Below are positions 1 through 10,006 of a stretch of 64,000 nt of DNA, piece by piece. Each line of letters starts with the position of its first letter. Positions within the stretch are counted from its first letter, which is position 1. The notes under the pieces were generated by a model. That model was not told the origin of the DNA, searched no databases, and saw only the letters and a program-made list of their open reading frames with translations. The DNA is from a virus: the IMG/VR virus record IMGVR_UViG_3300021356_000009, positions 17,926-81,925 of that record; one strand, written 5' to 3'. The translations under genes and the position numbers were made by a program.

Positions 1-1338
1 TGCGTTTCCGGTTAATGCACCTGTAAATGTAGTTGCTGTAACATCAGTTGCTGTAATAGCTCTGATAAAACCTTCTGACCATCTAAAAGTAGCACTACCT
101 AAGTCTCTAGCATTATCTGTAGTTGGTAGTAAATTTGAATTAATTTTAGAATTTACTGTAAGAACATCAGTATCTGCATCGCCTATTGTTACTGCGCCAG
201 TAATAGATAACGCAGGTGCTGTTATTGTTCCTTGAGCTAAAGTTAACCCTGTAGATTCAAATCTTGCAACCTCTGTATTACTAATTTCAAATACAGTAGC
301 ATTGCCTGCATCTAATACAATATTAGTAACACTTTCAATAGTAGGTGTGCCTGTGCCGTCACTTATAAAACTTTCTGCTGTAACAGTTCCATTAACTTCA
401 AATGTTGTTCCGTCAAATGTTACATCTGTGCTTGTGGTTAGTTCTCCGTCTGTTGATGCTATCACAATACCTTCAGCAGTTAGATTACTTACTTTTAATC
501 CTGTAACAGTTGCATCACTAAGGATATCAATTATTCCTGCACCTGATGCTAGTAATTCTACATTTGCGTCACTATTAATAGTTTCTATTCTATTACCGTT
601 TATAGCAATTTGATCAAGTATTAAATTACCGTTAGGATCGATTACAACAGTATCATTAATAGTTGTAGAACCGCCACCACCGCCAATATTTGTATTACCG
701 CCATCGCCTGCACCAACGTTAAGATCATCGCCTTCACCTGTTGAAATATCTGTGCCACCGTCGCCACCACCTATTGTAATTCCGCCAAATGATGAACCGT
801 CAGATGAGGCAGGTCCAAATGCTCCTGTATATACAGCACCTACAACATAAATTGATTTACCTGTTGTAACATTGCTAGGTAGGTTATCACCGATAAAGTG
901 TACAGTACCTGCTTGATAGTCGAAGAACCATTCATCACTGTCTCCTGCACCAACAGCAAATAACTGTGTACCTGTGCTTGTTGGATCTGCTGCGTTTGCA
1001 TTATCAACATAAACTTTTACATTATATGTTGCACCAAATTCTGTTGGGATCCAATCAGTATATCCTGTTAGCCAAGTTCTTCTTGGTTGTGCTGTTCCGT
1101 CCTCTGTACACTCAACTGCGTTTGCACCTAAGTATACTGTTACCGGATTAGCACTTGTTGTTGGTATAACATCTGGGATGTCAGCTGCATCGCCCCAAAT
1201 TTTATCACTTCTTAAAAGTAATGGGCTTGGTATCGCTTCGTTTGTAGCATCTTTGTTTGATTGTACATCCGATTTACTAACACCATAACCTATCTTCTTC
1301 CAGAGGTAATCGATTTTTTGTATATCGCTAATTGCCAT
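1..1338 (-). CDS. Tail-fibre-like protein, N-terminal part (runs off window)
   Basis: The open frame starts at ATG 1338 and runs 446 codons without a stop to base 1, so the C-terminus lies outside the window. The first ~150 residues (MAISDIQKIDYLWKKIGYG onward) are closely paralogous to the start of the 2884-aa protein next door. A Gly-rich stretch follows, then blocks of the type INGNRIETINSDANVELLAS and GDADTDVLTVNS that recur in all three fibre genes here. Such repetitive beta-rich modules are typical of adsorption fibres of marine T4-like phages. It lies 3 bases from the stop of the upstream 2884-aa gene and is probably co-transcribed with it. The role in receptor binding is inferred from module type and context. 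Confidence 0.75.
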   Translation of the reverse strand, partial: MAISDIQKIDYLWKKIGYGVSKSDVQSNKDATNEAIPSPLLLRSDKIWGDAADIPDVIPTTSANPVTVYLGANAVECTEDGTAQPRRTWLTGYTDWIPTEFGATYNVKVYVDNANAADPTSTGTQLFAVGAGDSDEWFFDYQAGTVHFIGDNLPSNVTTGKSIYVVGAVYTGAFGPASSDGSSFGGITIGGGDGGTDISTGEGDDLNVGAGDGGNTNIGGGGGSTTINDTVVIDPNGNLILDQIAINGNRIETINSDANVELLASGAGIIDILSDATVTGLKVSNLTAEGIVIASTDGELTTSTDVTFDGTTFEVNGTVTAESFISDGTGTPTIESVTNIVLDAGNATVFEISNTEVARFESTGLTLAQGTITAPALSITGAVTIGDADTDVLTVNSKINSNLLPTTDNARDLGSATFRWSEGFIRAITATDVTATTFTGALTGNA

Positions 1339-1341
1339 GTC

Positions 1342-4300
1342 TTATGCGCCTTCTAATATTGACAAACTCGTTATGCTGTTTCCAGCATTTAATGCTATTC
1401 TTACTAATACAACGTTACCTGTTGCACTAGTTGTACTTACGGTCCCTAAAGTCATTTGGTAATTACCACTTAGACTTGTGTTAGATAATATTCTATTTGC
1501 AGGACCATCGGCGACTCCATCACTTCCGTTACCACCTGTTGATGATCCAGGTGCACCTGATCCACCAAATGCTGTGTCGGCTCTAAGCCAACCATTTAAT
1601 CCACTTGTTGTATCAGTTGTACTACCTGGAACTGCTATCCATAATCCGCCTATTCCACTAGACGTAATATTGATTCTAAATTTACTAACTGCACTTCTTC
1701 TAAATGCAAATGTAAAATACTGTGTACCTGAATCGCCCGTTCTGTTAGGGCCTGCAGGTAAAAATGTGCTATAATTTGTTGTATCGTGTTTTAATACACC
1801 TAACCTTACAGTTGCTTCTTGTGTTCCTTCAACTCCTGGATCACTTGCTTCTGTGAAAACATTACTTGTATAAAAATTAGTTGCTCCGTTAAATGCTGGA
1901 GTACTAGTTGTCTCTGAAAGGAATGCTGCGCTTCGCTTACCATCATCTGTGTAAGTTGCGCCTAAGCTATCTGATACCGGAATTGCAGTTTCATTAATAC
2001 CAGTTTGTGCTGCTGTATGAACTTGGATTTTTTCGTTTGAATCTACATAATCACTAAATCCGTTTACATTCGCACTTCTCACTTGTAAATTTGCTATAGA
2101 AATTTGGTCAGTTGCACCAGCAACGTTAACTGTAATATTATTCATTGTGTAAGGTGTTCCTCCTGTTCCTACATTTGCTATAACATTGCTTCCGTTTAAC
2201 ATAGGATTGCTAGGATTACTCATTTGTGCGAGAGTATAATTTTGTATAACAGCTACAACATCAGATGTGCCTTCATAATCTGTGCCAGAGCTAACAGTCA
2301 CAGGATGACCCCAACCGGTAGAATAATCGTTATATACTTGTCCACAAAAATCTTCTACTTGCCAGTTTTGTAAAATAACTGTGTTACCGCCTGCATAATA
2401 TGGAACACCACTAATATACTTTTTAGTTCCTGCTGTACCTTCTACTACAGTACCAGCTAATACAGTTGCATCTCCTATAGGATCATGTACAAATTCTTCT
2501 ACATTTGTGCTTCCTGTTACACTATGCTCTAGCTGGAATGTGTGTATGCCTGCTGCAAAAGTACTTGCATCATGATTGACTCTTGCTTTGAACCCTTTAT
2601 ATAGATTTGGTGTATAAATTGTGCTACTAAATGAAAGATCACTACCGTCTGTGTTTAGTAGGTTATAATCTGATTCTTCTACAATTTCAAGTGAGGTAGC
2701 AGAGCCTGTATTATCTGAACTAGATAGTGTTATTGTTCCTGCGTTTGTGCCATCAACAAGTGCTGACAAATCTCCGCTATCTGCATCATAAGCAAATGTA
2801 GGTTGTGCTTTTGTAAACACTGCTACAGTAGAATTTGTTCTTTTTACTGTAGATCCTGCTGTTAGTGTACTGCTTCCTGTATTGTCTGTAAATCCATATG
2901 CTAGTCTTGGATTACTGTTTATAGACTCTTGCACAATAAGAGTTTTTGTTCCTAAACCGTCCGGTGCAGTAATATTAGGATCATAAACTTTTAAATCTTC
3001 TGTAACAGTTAGAGGAAATATACTCGGAGTTGCTGTTGTATGTGTTAGTAATGACAGTGTTAATGTATCAGTACCGTTACCAGTTGCTGTACCTGTTCCC
3101 CATGTGTGTTGTAATCTTGCGCCTAATACTCCGCCTGCATCTGCATCACTTCCAATAGCGTCAGCTGTTGTGCCATCACCCCAATCCATAGAGTATGTTA
3201 CATCAGCCATTGTGGTGTTTGTAGTTATGTTTTCCATATACAAACTATCGCCTTCGTTAACATACAAATCATTTCCTGTTAATGCAGTTCCACCTGATGA
3301 TGCTCTGTATAATCTAAATGCCATTACAGGATCAGCTGTATAAATGATTACATAATCTTCTCTAGTTTGTGTTGCTTCACTTCCGTATCCAGCACCGTCG
3401 CTGTGATAAGCTCTTACAACTACAGTGTAAGGACTATTTGTATTTGATGTGTAAGTGTGGCTTGGTGTTAAACTAGTAACTGTTTCAGTTGTACCATCAC
3501 CCCAGTCAATATCATAATTATTTGGATTGCCTTCTTTTACTATGGTTAGTGTAACTGATGTCCCTTCGCCTCCTGCTAAAGGTGTTCCTGTAAATGTTAC
3601 GCTTCTGACAAATGTATTGTTAGCAACATTTAACATAGTTTCATTTAGTTGATCCATTGCTTCTGCTATATTTCCTGTTCCACTTAATAATTTATATGCA
3701 CCGTCGGTGTAACTACTATCAGTTGGATCGCCTAGTGTAATTTGATCGCCTGACAAACCTCCTTGTACAGCACCGATGTTTGCATCAACATATGCTTTTA
3801 CACTTTGCTGTGTTGGTATAGCAGTATCACTGTCACTTACAAGATCGTCTTCGTCAAGTATTTCTTCTACTTCAGTAGTTGAACCTACAGTAAATTTACC
3901 AACTACATCAACTGCTCCTGTACCTGCTGCTGCAAGTTCCAGTGTGTCGTTAGTGTTTAAAGCAGTTATTCTGTTATCACTAATTTTTAATGAATGAGTT
4001 AGAATATCATCATTTACAATTAAATTAGATCCAACTGTGGTATTTCCTGTAGATTCTATAGTATTTGCTGTAAATGCAAGTGCATTTAAATCACCTGTTG
4101 TAACTGTGCCACTTACATCTAATGTGCCTGTAATGTTTGTATCTGCAAGTAAATCAACACTTCCTGTGCCGCCGGTTGCTAGTTCTAAATTACTATTAGA
4201 CTCTGTAGTTGTAATTAAGTTACCATCAACTCTAATATTGTCTAATAGTAGTGTACCTGCATTTACTTGTGCAGCATACAGATCCATCATAGTAGAAGTT

Positions 4301-7300
4301 CCTGGCATATGTACCATCATACCGCCACTATGTTGACTCATTGTTACATCACCTAAGTATATTGAATTTCCGCTTAGGTATAAATCACGCCATCTTTTAG
4401 TATCACTACCTAAATCATATGTATGAGTATCATTTGGTATTAGATGTGAATCAAATTCACCTGCAATAGTAATACCGTCAGTATCTGCATCGCCAATTGT
4501 AATGTTACCGCCGATTGTAACATTACCTGTAGCATTAATATCTACAGCGTCAATATTACCAAATTTAACGTTACCTGCTGTTCCTGAAAAAACTTCTGAA
4601 CTATTTGTAGCATCTGGAATGAATGTAAATTTTTCATCTGTTCGGTCAAATCCAAAAAAGCCTACCTTTGCATCTGTCCCTGTGTGCCAACGGAATTCTA
4701 TACCCTTGTCTTTAGTATCATCTGTTGTTGGTGCAGTATCACCGCCTAATGTTAATATAGGATCATCTAATGTTGTAACTGTACTATTAATTGTAGTTGT
4801 AGTACCCATAACTTGCAAGTCGCCTTGTATAGTCACTGTACCTGCACTACCTGCTGGTGTTGGATCAATAGTAAGTGTTCCGGTTGTTGTAGCAATAGTA
4901 TTACCGTCAATAGTTATATTGTCTAATGCTAACGCAGTTGTAGTTAATGTTGTACCGTCAAAAGTTAAATTTGCACTATCTTCTACAGATCCATTAGTTC
5001 CTGCTAAAACAACACGACCAGCTGTTAAATTTCCTAGCTCGACAGTTGCAAATGTACTTGCTCCTGTTACATCTAATGTTCCTGCAATAGCAGTATTTCC
5101 TGTTGCAGATGCTACTGTAAAGTTGCCTTGTCCTATGTCAAATGTTGTACCATCAAAAGTTAAATCTGCACTATCTTCTATTGCACCTGATGTACCTGCT
5201 AATACAATTCTGTTATCTGTTAGATCACTTACAATAGCACTTGCTAAAGTAGTTTCACCTGTAACACCTAGTGTGCTGCTTAAAGTTGTAGCACCTGTAA
5301 CACCTAGTGTGCCTCCTACAGTTGCATTGTCAGTGACATCTAAAGCACCTGCAACATTTAATGTTCCACCTGTTCCTGTTGGATTCGGATCAATAGTAAT
5401 ATCAGTACTTGCGCCGATTGTGCTTCCATCAATGTCAATGTTATCAACTGATATACTTCCAGTTACAGTTAAAATTCCTGTAATGTTTGTATCAGCTAAT
5501 GTTGATGTTCCTGTAACACCTAGTGTGCTACTTAATGTAGTTGCTCCAGTAACTCCTAGTGTACCGCCTACAGTTGCATTACTTGATAATGTTGTATCGC
5601 CTGTAACACCCAAAGTATCACTTAATGTAGTTGCACCTGTAACTCCTAATGTGCTGCTTAATGTAGTAGCACCAGTTACACCTAATGTATCATTAAGTGT
5701 TGTTGCACCTGTAACTCCTAATGTATCATTAAGTGTTGTTGCACCAGTTACACCTAATGTATCACTTAATGTAGTAGCACCAGTTACACCTAATGTATCA
5801 CTTAATGTAGTTGCGCCAGTTACACCCAGTGTGCTACTTAGTGTAGTTGCACCAGTAACACCTAGAGTATCACTTAATGTTGTTGCGCCTGTAACTCCTA
5901 ATGTAGAAGAAACTGTAGCTGCGCCTGTTATGTTTGTATCTGTAAGGAGTTCTAATGTACCTGTTCCAGCTGTGGCAAATTCCAAATCACTGTTACTAGA
6001 ATTAGTTTGTATTCTATTTCCGTCAATAGTAATATCTTCACCAATTAATCTATCAGCAAAAATTGTTCCACCAGTAATATCCATTTCGTTACCACTAGCA
6101 TCAACAACTTTAAATCCGCCATTTTCTTCTTTTAACTGAATGCCACCTAGATGAATTGTTTGCCCTGCAACATAAAGGTTACGCCATTTCTTTGTAGCAC
6201 TACCTAAGTCATAAGTTTCGTCCTCATTAGGAATTAAGTGTGATTCGAAATCAGCAGCAACAGTAATTGCATCTGTATCTGCATCACCAATTTGAATATT
6301 ACCACCAATTGTAACATCACCACTAACATCAATATTACCAGTTATACCTAATGTTGTTCCGTCAAATGTTAAGTTACCGCTATCTTCTATTTCTCCACCT
6401 GTACCTGCAAGTACAACTCTACCAGCAGTTAAATCTTCAATTTTTGCTGTAGCTATAGTTGCATCAGTATTGACATCAAGTGTTCCAGAAAGTGTTACGT
6501 TTCCTGTAACATCCAGTAACGTACCATCAAATGTTAAGTTACCACTATCTTCGATTGCTCCAGCTGTGCCTGCAAGTACAACACGGCCTGTTGTTAGATC
6601 TGATACTGTTGCACTACTTAAAGTTGTCTCTTGTGCATCTAAATTTGCAAGTGTTGTATCGCCTGTAACATCTAGTGTTGCACCAATTGTAGTATTACCG
6701 TTAGTAGCAACATTATAAAGATCGTTTACGTTTATGCCGCCATCTAAAGAAGCAAGTCCTGAAGCAGTAACAGTTGTAATTGTAGTATCACCTGTTACGT
6801 CTAGTGTGCCACTTACGGTTGCATCACCTGTAATATTTGTATCACTTTGCAGTTCTATAGTTCCTGCACCAGCTGTGTCTATTTCTAAATTGCTATCAGA
6901 ATTAATTGTTTCAATTCTATTGCCGTTGATGCTAATATCTTCAATAGTTAATTCACCGGCTTCAATATTTTGAACAAATAGATTTTTCCATTGCTTTGTA
7001 TTTGAACCTAAATTATATGTTTCGTCAGCATCTGGTACTAAATCACTTTCAAAGTCTGCTGCTACTGTGATAGAATCAGTATCTGCATCACCAATAGTAA
7101 TATTACCACCTAGTACTAAATTTCCTGTAATGTCTACATTACCTGAAATATTAGTATCTCCATTTACTGTTAAATCTTGTCCAACAGTTAGTGTTCCACT
7201 TACTGAAGTATCTGCACTTAGATTTATTACTGCTGTTCCTGCAGGAGTTACATTTATATCTCCTGTAATACTAGAGATTGTATTTCCTGCAAGTCTAATA

Positions 7301-9996
7301 TTTCCAGTTTCAATCTTAAAAGGATCAACTGTGCTTGAGTTTACACCGCTTACAAAATTAATACCTGTTAGTGTTGTAACATCAAATGTTCCACCTTGGA
7401 ATGTTGTGTTGCCTGTCTGTTGATCTACTGTAAAGTGATCTCCTATTCTAAAATCACCTCTTTGGTCAACACTTGAATAATAAACACGGCCTCCATTTGC
7501 TTCAGTGATTTCGTTTGCTTGTATTACTGCGCTATCATCGTTATCAAGTCTTTTGCCAACACCAATGTATCCGAAGTTATGAGATACCATTCTCAAACTT
7601 GTGTCCGCACCATCGGCTACTAAACCAAAGTTACCGTATACGTTTGCAGATGCAATTGAACGCATTTCAGCAGCAAACTCTTTTCTATCATACCTTAAAA
7701 TACTTGTTGCAGTTGCACCGCCACTAAATGTAATTGATGCAGGAGTAGTATCAAATCCTTCTAAGTCATCTACTTTTCCGTCTTGTACAAGCGTTGTAGA
7801 ATTTTCAACAGCGTCTACTGTAAGTGTAACTACAGTAGAACCGTCAGTTGATGTAAATGTAGCAGTATCACCTTGTGCTATTGTACCTACAACTCCGCCT
7901 AAAGTAATTCTTGTCTTACCTGCTCCGCCACGGCCTTGTGTACCTGTTATACCTTTAATAGCTTCATGTGCAAAATAAGTAAAACAATTAAGCCATTCTA
8001 CTCTAGCACCGTTTGTCATTATCAAACCAACACTGTTTGGTACTATGAACGTACAACTATCAAATAACATTGCCGGTTCAATCGATCCAGTTGCTATACT
8101 TGCTCCATCTACTAATGCGCCACGACCAGCATCTCCTGCATCAAAGCCGTATGGATCATCTGCTGCATTTGTGCCTTGTCTAACACTAGAGCCAAAGTTA
8201 GCTACAGTTATATCTTTCATATACGCTGAACGGATAGTTACACTTGCTGTTGGCTTGTAACGTATTGCATAACCTGTGTCATTAGTTGTATTGTATTCCA
8301 TTTCACGGATGGTCATACCTTCTATAACTACACCACCGTCTACACGGAAACAGTCTAAGTCTCTTGTTGCTGCACTTGGTTTTATTTGTGTAGCACGTAA
8401 TCCTGCGCCTCTAACAGTAACGTTTGCAGGTACATCTAATGGAAATGTTTCTTCAAATGTGCCTGCAGAAATATTTACAATATCGCCTGTTGTAGCTTGC
8501 GATAATGCATATCTTATAGTAGCATATGCATCGTTTGGCAAAGCACCACTGTTATTGTCATCTCCGTTTGCTGTAACATATATTACATTACCTTCAGGTT
8601 TTACAATATCTATACCCTGAGCTGTAATAGTTCCAGTACCGTTAGCTAACAATTCTAAGTTTGCATTAGTATTAAGAGTTCTAATTCTGTTGCCATCGAT
8701 TTCTATTTCATCTACAACTATTCTTTCTGCATCAACAACACTTGCTTCAAAGTTTGTTCTTGTTCCATCTTCGCTTACTATGACAAGTCCGCCTGCGCCA
8801 TTGTCTTGTAGTTGTAGTGTTCCTAGATATATTGTTTGTCCGCTTACATATAATGAACGCCATTTTTTAGTAGCACTACCTAAATCATATGTTCCGTCTG
8901 CATCAGGTATAAGATGCGATTCAAAATCTGCTGCTACTGTGATAGAATCAGTGTCTGCGTCACCTATTGTAATGTTACCACCTAATGTTAGGTCACCTGT
9001 GATATTTGCATCACCTGTTAATGTTAATGTAGTGCCATCAAATGTTAAGTTACCACTATCTTCTATTTCGCCATCTGTTCCTGCAAGCAAAACTCTAGAA
9101 GCAGTCAAGTCGCTGACTTTTAAACTAGGTACAACAGTGTCACTTAGTATATCAATAATACCAGTTCCTGCTGCTTGCAATTCCATGTTAGCATTAGAAT
9201 TGTAAGTTTCTATCCTGTTACCATTAATAGCAATCTCGGATAATTTCATATTACCGTTTGGATCAACTTCTACGTTTTCGCCTATTCTAGTAGTGCCGCC
9301 ACCTTGACCAATTGAGGTATTACCACCGTCGTCAATAACTATATCATCATTATTACCTAATTTAGTTTCACCACCGTCTCCAGCACCTATCTCTAAATCT
9401 TCTCCTGGTCCTGTAGTAATACTACCTCCGCCGCCACCGCCGACTATAACTTCACCAAACTGTCCACCATCTCCACTTGCTGGACCGAGTAGTCCTGAAT
9501 ATACAGCACCTTGTATGTAAATAGATTTGCCACTAGTTAATCCGCTAGGTAAGTTTTCTCCAATAAAATTTAAAGTTCCGGAAGCATAGTCAAAGAACCA
9601 TTCGTCGTTGTTGCCACTACCTGCTGCAAATATTTTATTCCCTGTACTTGCAGGATTTGCAGCGCCAGGATTATCTATAAAGACATTTACAAGATAAGTT
9701 GCACCAAATTGCGGAGGAATCCAGTTTTCATATCCAGAACTCCATGTTCTTCTAGGAGTAGCTGTTGCATCTTCAGTTGCTTCAACAGTTTCTAAAGTAA
9801 CCACACTTGTGCTTGTAGTAGGAATCGTTGCAGGAATACTTGCAGCATCACCCCATATTTGGTCTGCCCGTAAAAGCAATCCGCTTGCAATACTTTCGTT
9901 AACAGCACTCTTAATACTGTTTACATCAGTTTTTGCAACACCGTAACCTACTTTTTTCCAAAGCCAGTCAATTTTTTGTATATCACTAATTGCCAT
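1342..9996 (-). CDS. Giant tail-fibre-like structural protein (2884 aa)
   Basis: This is a huge secreted-type, cysteine-poor, Thr/Gly/Asn-rich repeat protein. In order it shows: an N-terminal module (1-190) shared with the neighbouring partial gene; a Gly-rich segment; a pectate-lyase-like right-handed beta-helix at ~465-765 (starts GNVIYVTANGDDNNSG); at least four copies of a ~50-residue cassette with core GDADTDSITVAADFES...YDLGS..KKWR; a run of nine 12-residue repeats (~1361-1469, unit SDTLGVTGATTL); and a C-terminal region from ~2000 with two PKD-like WGDG domains, which is paralogous to the 1125-aa neighbour. No peptidase S74 chaperone domain is visible at the C-terminus. It probably forms part of a long trimeric adsorption fibre. 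The family-level call is firm; the exact fibre segment (T4 gp34-37 equivalent) is not assignable. Confidence 0.8.
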   Translation of the reverse strand: MAISDIQKIDWLWKKVGYGVAKTDVNSIKSAVNESIASGLLLRADQIWGDAASIPATIPTTSTSVVTLETVEATEDATATPRRTWSSGYENWIPPQFGATYLVNVFIDNPGAANPASTGNKIFAAGSGNNDEWFFDYASGTLNFIGENLPSGLTSGKSIYIQGAVYSGLLGPASGDGGQFGEVIVGGGGGGSITTGPGEDLEIGAGDGGETKLGNNDDIVIDDGGNTSIGQGGGTTRIGENVEVDPNGNMKLSEIAINGNRIETYNSNANMELQAAGTGIIDILSDTVVPSLKVSDLTASRVLLAGTDGEIEDSGNLTFDGTTLTLTGDANITGDLTLGGNITIGDADTDSITVAADFESHLIPDADGTYDLGSATKKWRSLYVSGQTIYLGTLQLQDNGAGGLVIVSEDGTRTNFEASVVDAERIVVDEIEIDGNRIRTLNTNANLELLANGTGTITAQGIDIVKPEGNVIYVTANGDDNNSGALPNDAYATIRYALSQATTGDIVNISAGTFEETFPLDVPANVTVRGAGLRATQIKPSAATRDLDCFRVDGGVVIEGMTIREMEYNTTNDTGYAIRYKPTASVTIRSAYMKDITVANFGSSVRQGTNAADDPYGFDAGDAGRGALVDGASIATGSIEPAMLFDSCTFIVPNSVGLIMTNGARVEWLNCFTYFAHEAIKGITGTQGRGGAGKTRITLGGVVGTIAQGDTATFTSTDGSTVVTLTVDAVENSTTLVQDGKVDDLEGFDTTPASITFSGGATATSILRYDRKEFAAEMRSIASANVYGNFGLVADGADTSLRMVSHNFGYIGVGKRLDNDDSAVIQANEITEANGGRVYYSSVDQRGDFRIGDHFTVDQQTGNTTFQGGTFDVTTLTGINFVSGVNSSTVDPFKIETGNIRLAGNTISSITGDINVTPAGTAVINLSADTSVSGTLTVGQDLTVNGDTNISGNVDITGNLVLGGNITIGDADTDSITVAADFESDLVPDADETYNLGSNTKQWKNLFVQNIEAGELTIEDISINGNRIETINSDSNLEIDTAGAGTIELQSDTNITGDATVSGTLDVTGDTTITTVTASGLASLDGGINVNDLYNVATNGNTTIGATLDVTGDTTLANLDAQETTLSSATVSDLTTGRVVLAGTAGAIEDSGNLTFDGTLLDVTGNVTLSGTLDVNTDATIATAKIEDLTAGRVVLAGTGGEIEDSGNLTFDGTTLGITGNIDVSGDVTIGGNIQIGDADTDAITVAADFESHLIPNEDETYDLGSATKKWRNLYVAGQTIHLGGIQLKEENGGFKVVDASGNEMDITGGTIFADRLIGEDITIDGNRIQTNSSNSDLEFATAGTGTLELLTDTNITGAATVSSTLGVTGATTLSDTLGVTGATTLSSTLGVTGATTLSDTLGVTGATTLSDTLGVTGATTLNDTLGVTGATTLNDTLGVTGATTLSSTLGVTGATTLSDTLGVTGDTTLSSNATVGGTLGVTGATTLSSTLGVTGTSTLADTNITGILTVTGSISVDNIDIDGSTIGASTDITIDPNPTGTGGTLNVAGALDVTDNATVGGTLGVTGATTLSSTLGVTGETTLASAIVSDLTDNRIVLAGTSGAIEDSADLTFDGTTFDIGQGNFTVASATGNTAIAGTLDVTGASTFATVELGNLTAGRVVLAGTNGSVEDSANLTFDGTTLTTTALALDNITIDGNTIATTTGTLTIDPTPAGSAGTVTIQGDLQVMGTTTTINSTVTTLDDPILTLGGDTAPTTDDTKDKGIEFRWHTGTDAKVGFFGFDRTDEKFTFIPDATNSSEVFSGTAGNVKFGNIDAVDINATGNVTIGGNITIGDADTDGITIAGEFDSHLIPNDTHTYDLGSDTKRWRDLYLSGNSIYLGDVTMSQHSGGMMVHMPGTSTMMDLYAAQVNAGTLLLDNIRVDGNLITTTESNSNLELATGGTGSVDLLADTNITGTLDVSGTVTTGDLNALAFTANTIESTGNTTVGSNLIVNDDILTHSLKISDNRITALNTNDTLELAAAGTGAVDVVGKFTVGSTTEVEEILDEDDLVSDSDTAIPTQQSVKAYVDANIGAVQGGLSGDQITLGDPTDSSYTDGAYKLLSGTGNIAEAMDQLNETMLNVANNTFVRSVTFTGTPLAGGEGTSVTLTIVKEGNPNNYDIDWGDGTTETVTSLTPSHTYTSNTNSPYTVVVRAYHSDGAGYGSEATQTREDYVIIYTADPVMAFRLYRASSGGTALTGNDLYVNEGDSLYMENITTNTTMADVTYSMDWGDGTTADAIGSDADAGGVLGARLQHTWGTGTATGNGTDTLTLSLLTHTTATPSIFPLTVTEDLKVYDPNITAPDGLGTKTLIVQESINSNPRLAYGFTDNTGSSTLTAGSTVKRTNSTVAVFTKAQPTFAYDADSGDLSALVDGTNAGTITLSSSDNTGSATSLEIVEESDYNLLNTDGSDLSFSSTIYTPNLYKGFKARVNHDASTFAAGIHTFQLEHSVTGSTNVEEFVHDPIGDATVLAGTVVEGTAGTKKYISGVPYYAGGNTVILQNWQVEDFCGQVYNDYSTGWGHPVTVSSGTDYEGTSDVVAVIQNYTLAQMSNPSNPMLNGSNVIANVGTGGTPYTMNNITVNVAGATDQISIANLQVRSANVNGFSDYVDSNEKIQVHTAAQTGINETAIPVSDSLGATYTDDGKRSAAFLSETTSTPAFNGATNFYTSNVFTEASDPGVEGTQEATVRLGVLKHDTTNYSTFLPAGPNRTGDSGTQYFTFAFRRSAVSKFRINITSSGIGGLWIAVPGSTTDTTSGLNGWLRADTAFGGSGAPGSSTGGNGSDGVADGPANRILSNTSLSGNYQMTLGTVSTTSATGNVVLVRIALNAGNSITSLSILEGA
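5590..5915 (-). repeat. Nine tandem 36-bp in-frame repeats in the fibre gene
   Basis: The unit encodes SDTLGVTGATTL, with S/N and S/D variation at its first two positions. Two further separated copies lie just beyond (about 5510-5590) and two more at about 5240-5310. The copies differ at synonymous positions (for example, alternating cct/cca in the antisense reading), so the array is not a very recent amplification. The period is an exact multiple of three and there are no unique spacers. A short beta-strand repeat stacking along a fibre shaft is the natural structural reading (inference). Confidence 0.9.
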
Positions 9997-10006
9997 TTAC
10001 TTTACC

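Noticed and set aside
5590-5915. Possible CRISPR array (regular ~36-bp repeats)
   Set aside because: Repeats are directly adjacent without unique spacers, stay in frame and encode a repeated peptide in a fibre gene.
4502-6139. A 545-codon open frame on the plus strand opposite the giant fibre gene
   Set aside because: It is the antisense of the in-frame repeat region, consists of Val/Pro/Ser/Asn-rich repeats that mirror the sense repeats, and has no ribosome-binding site or family features.
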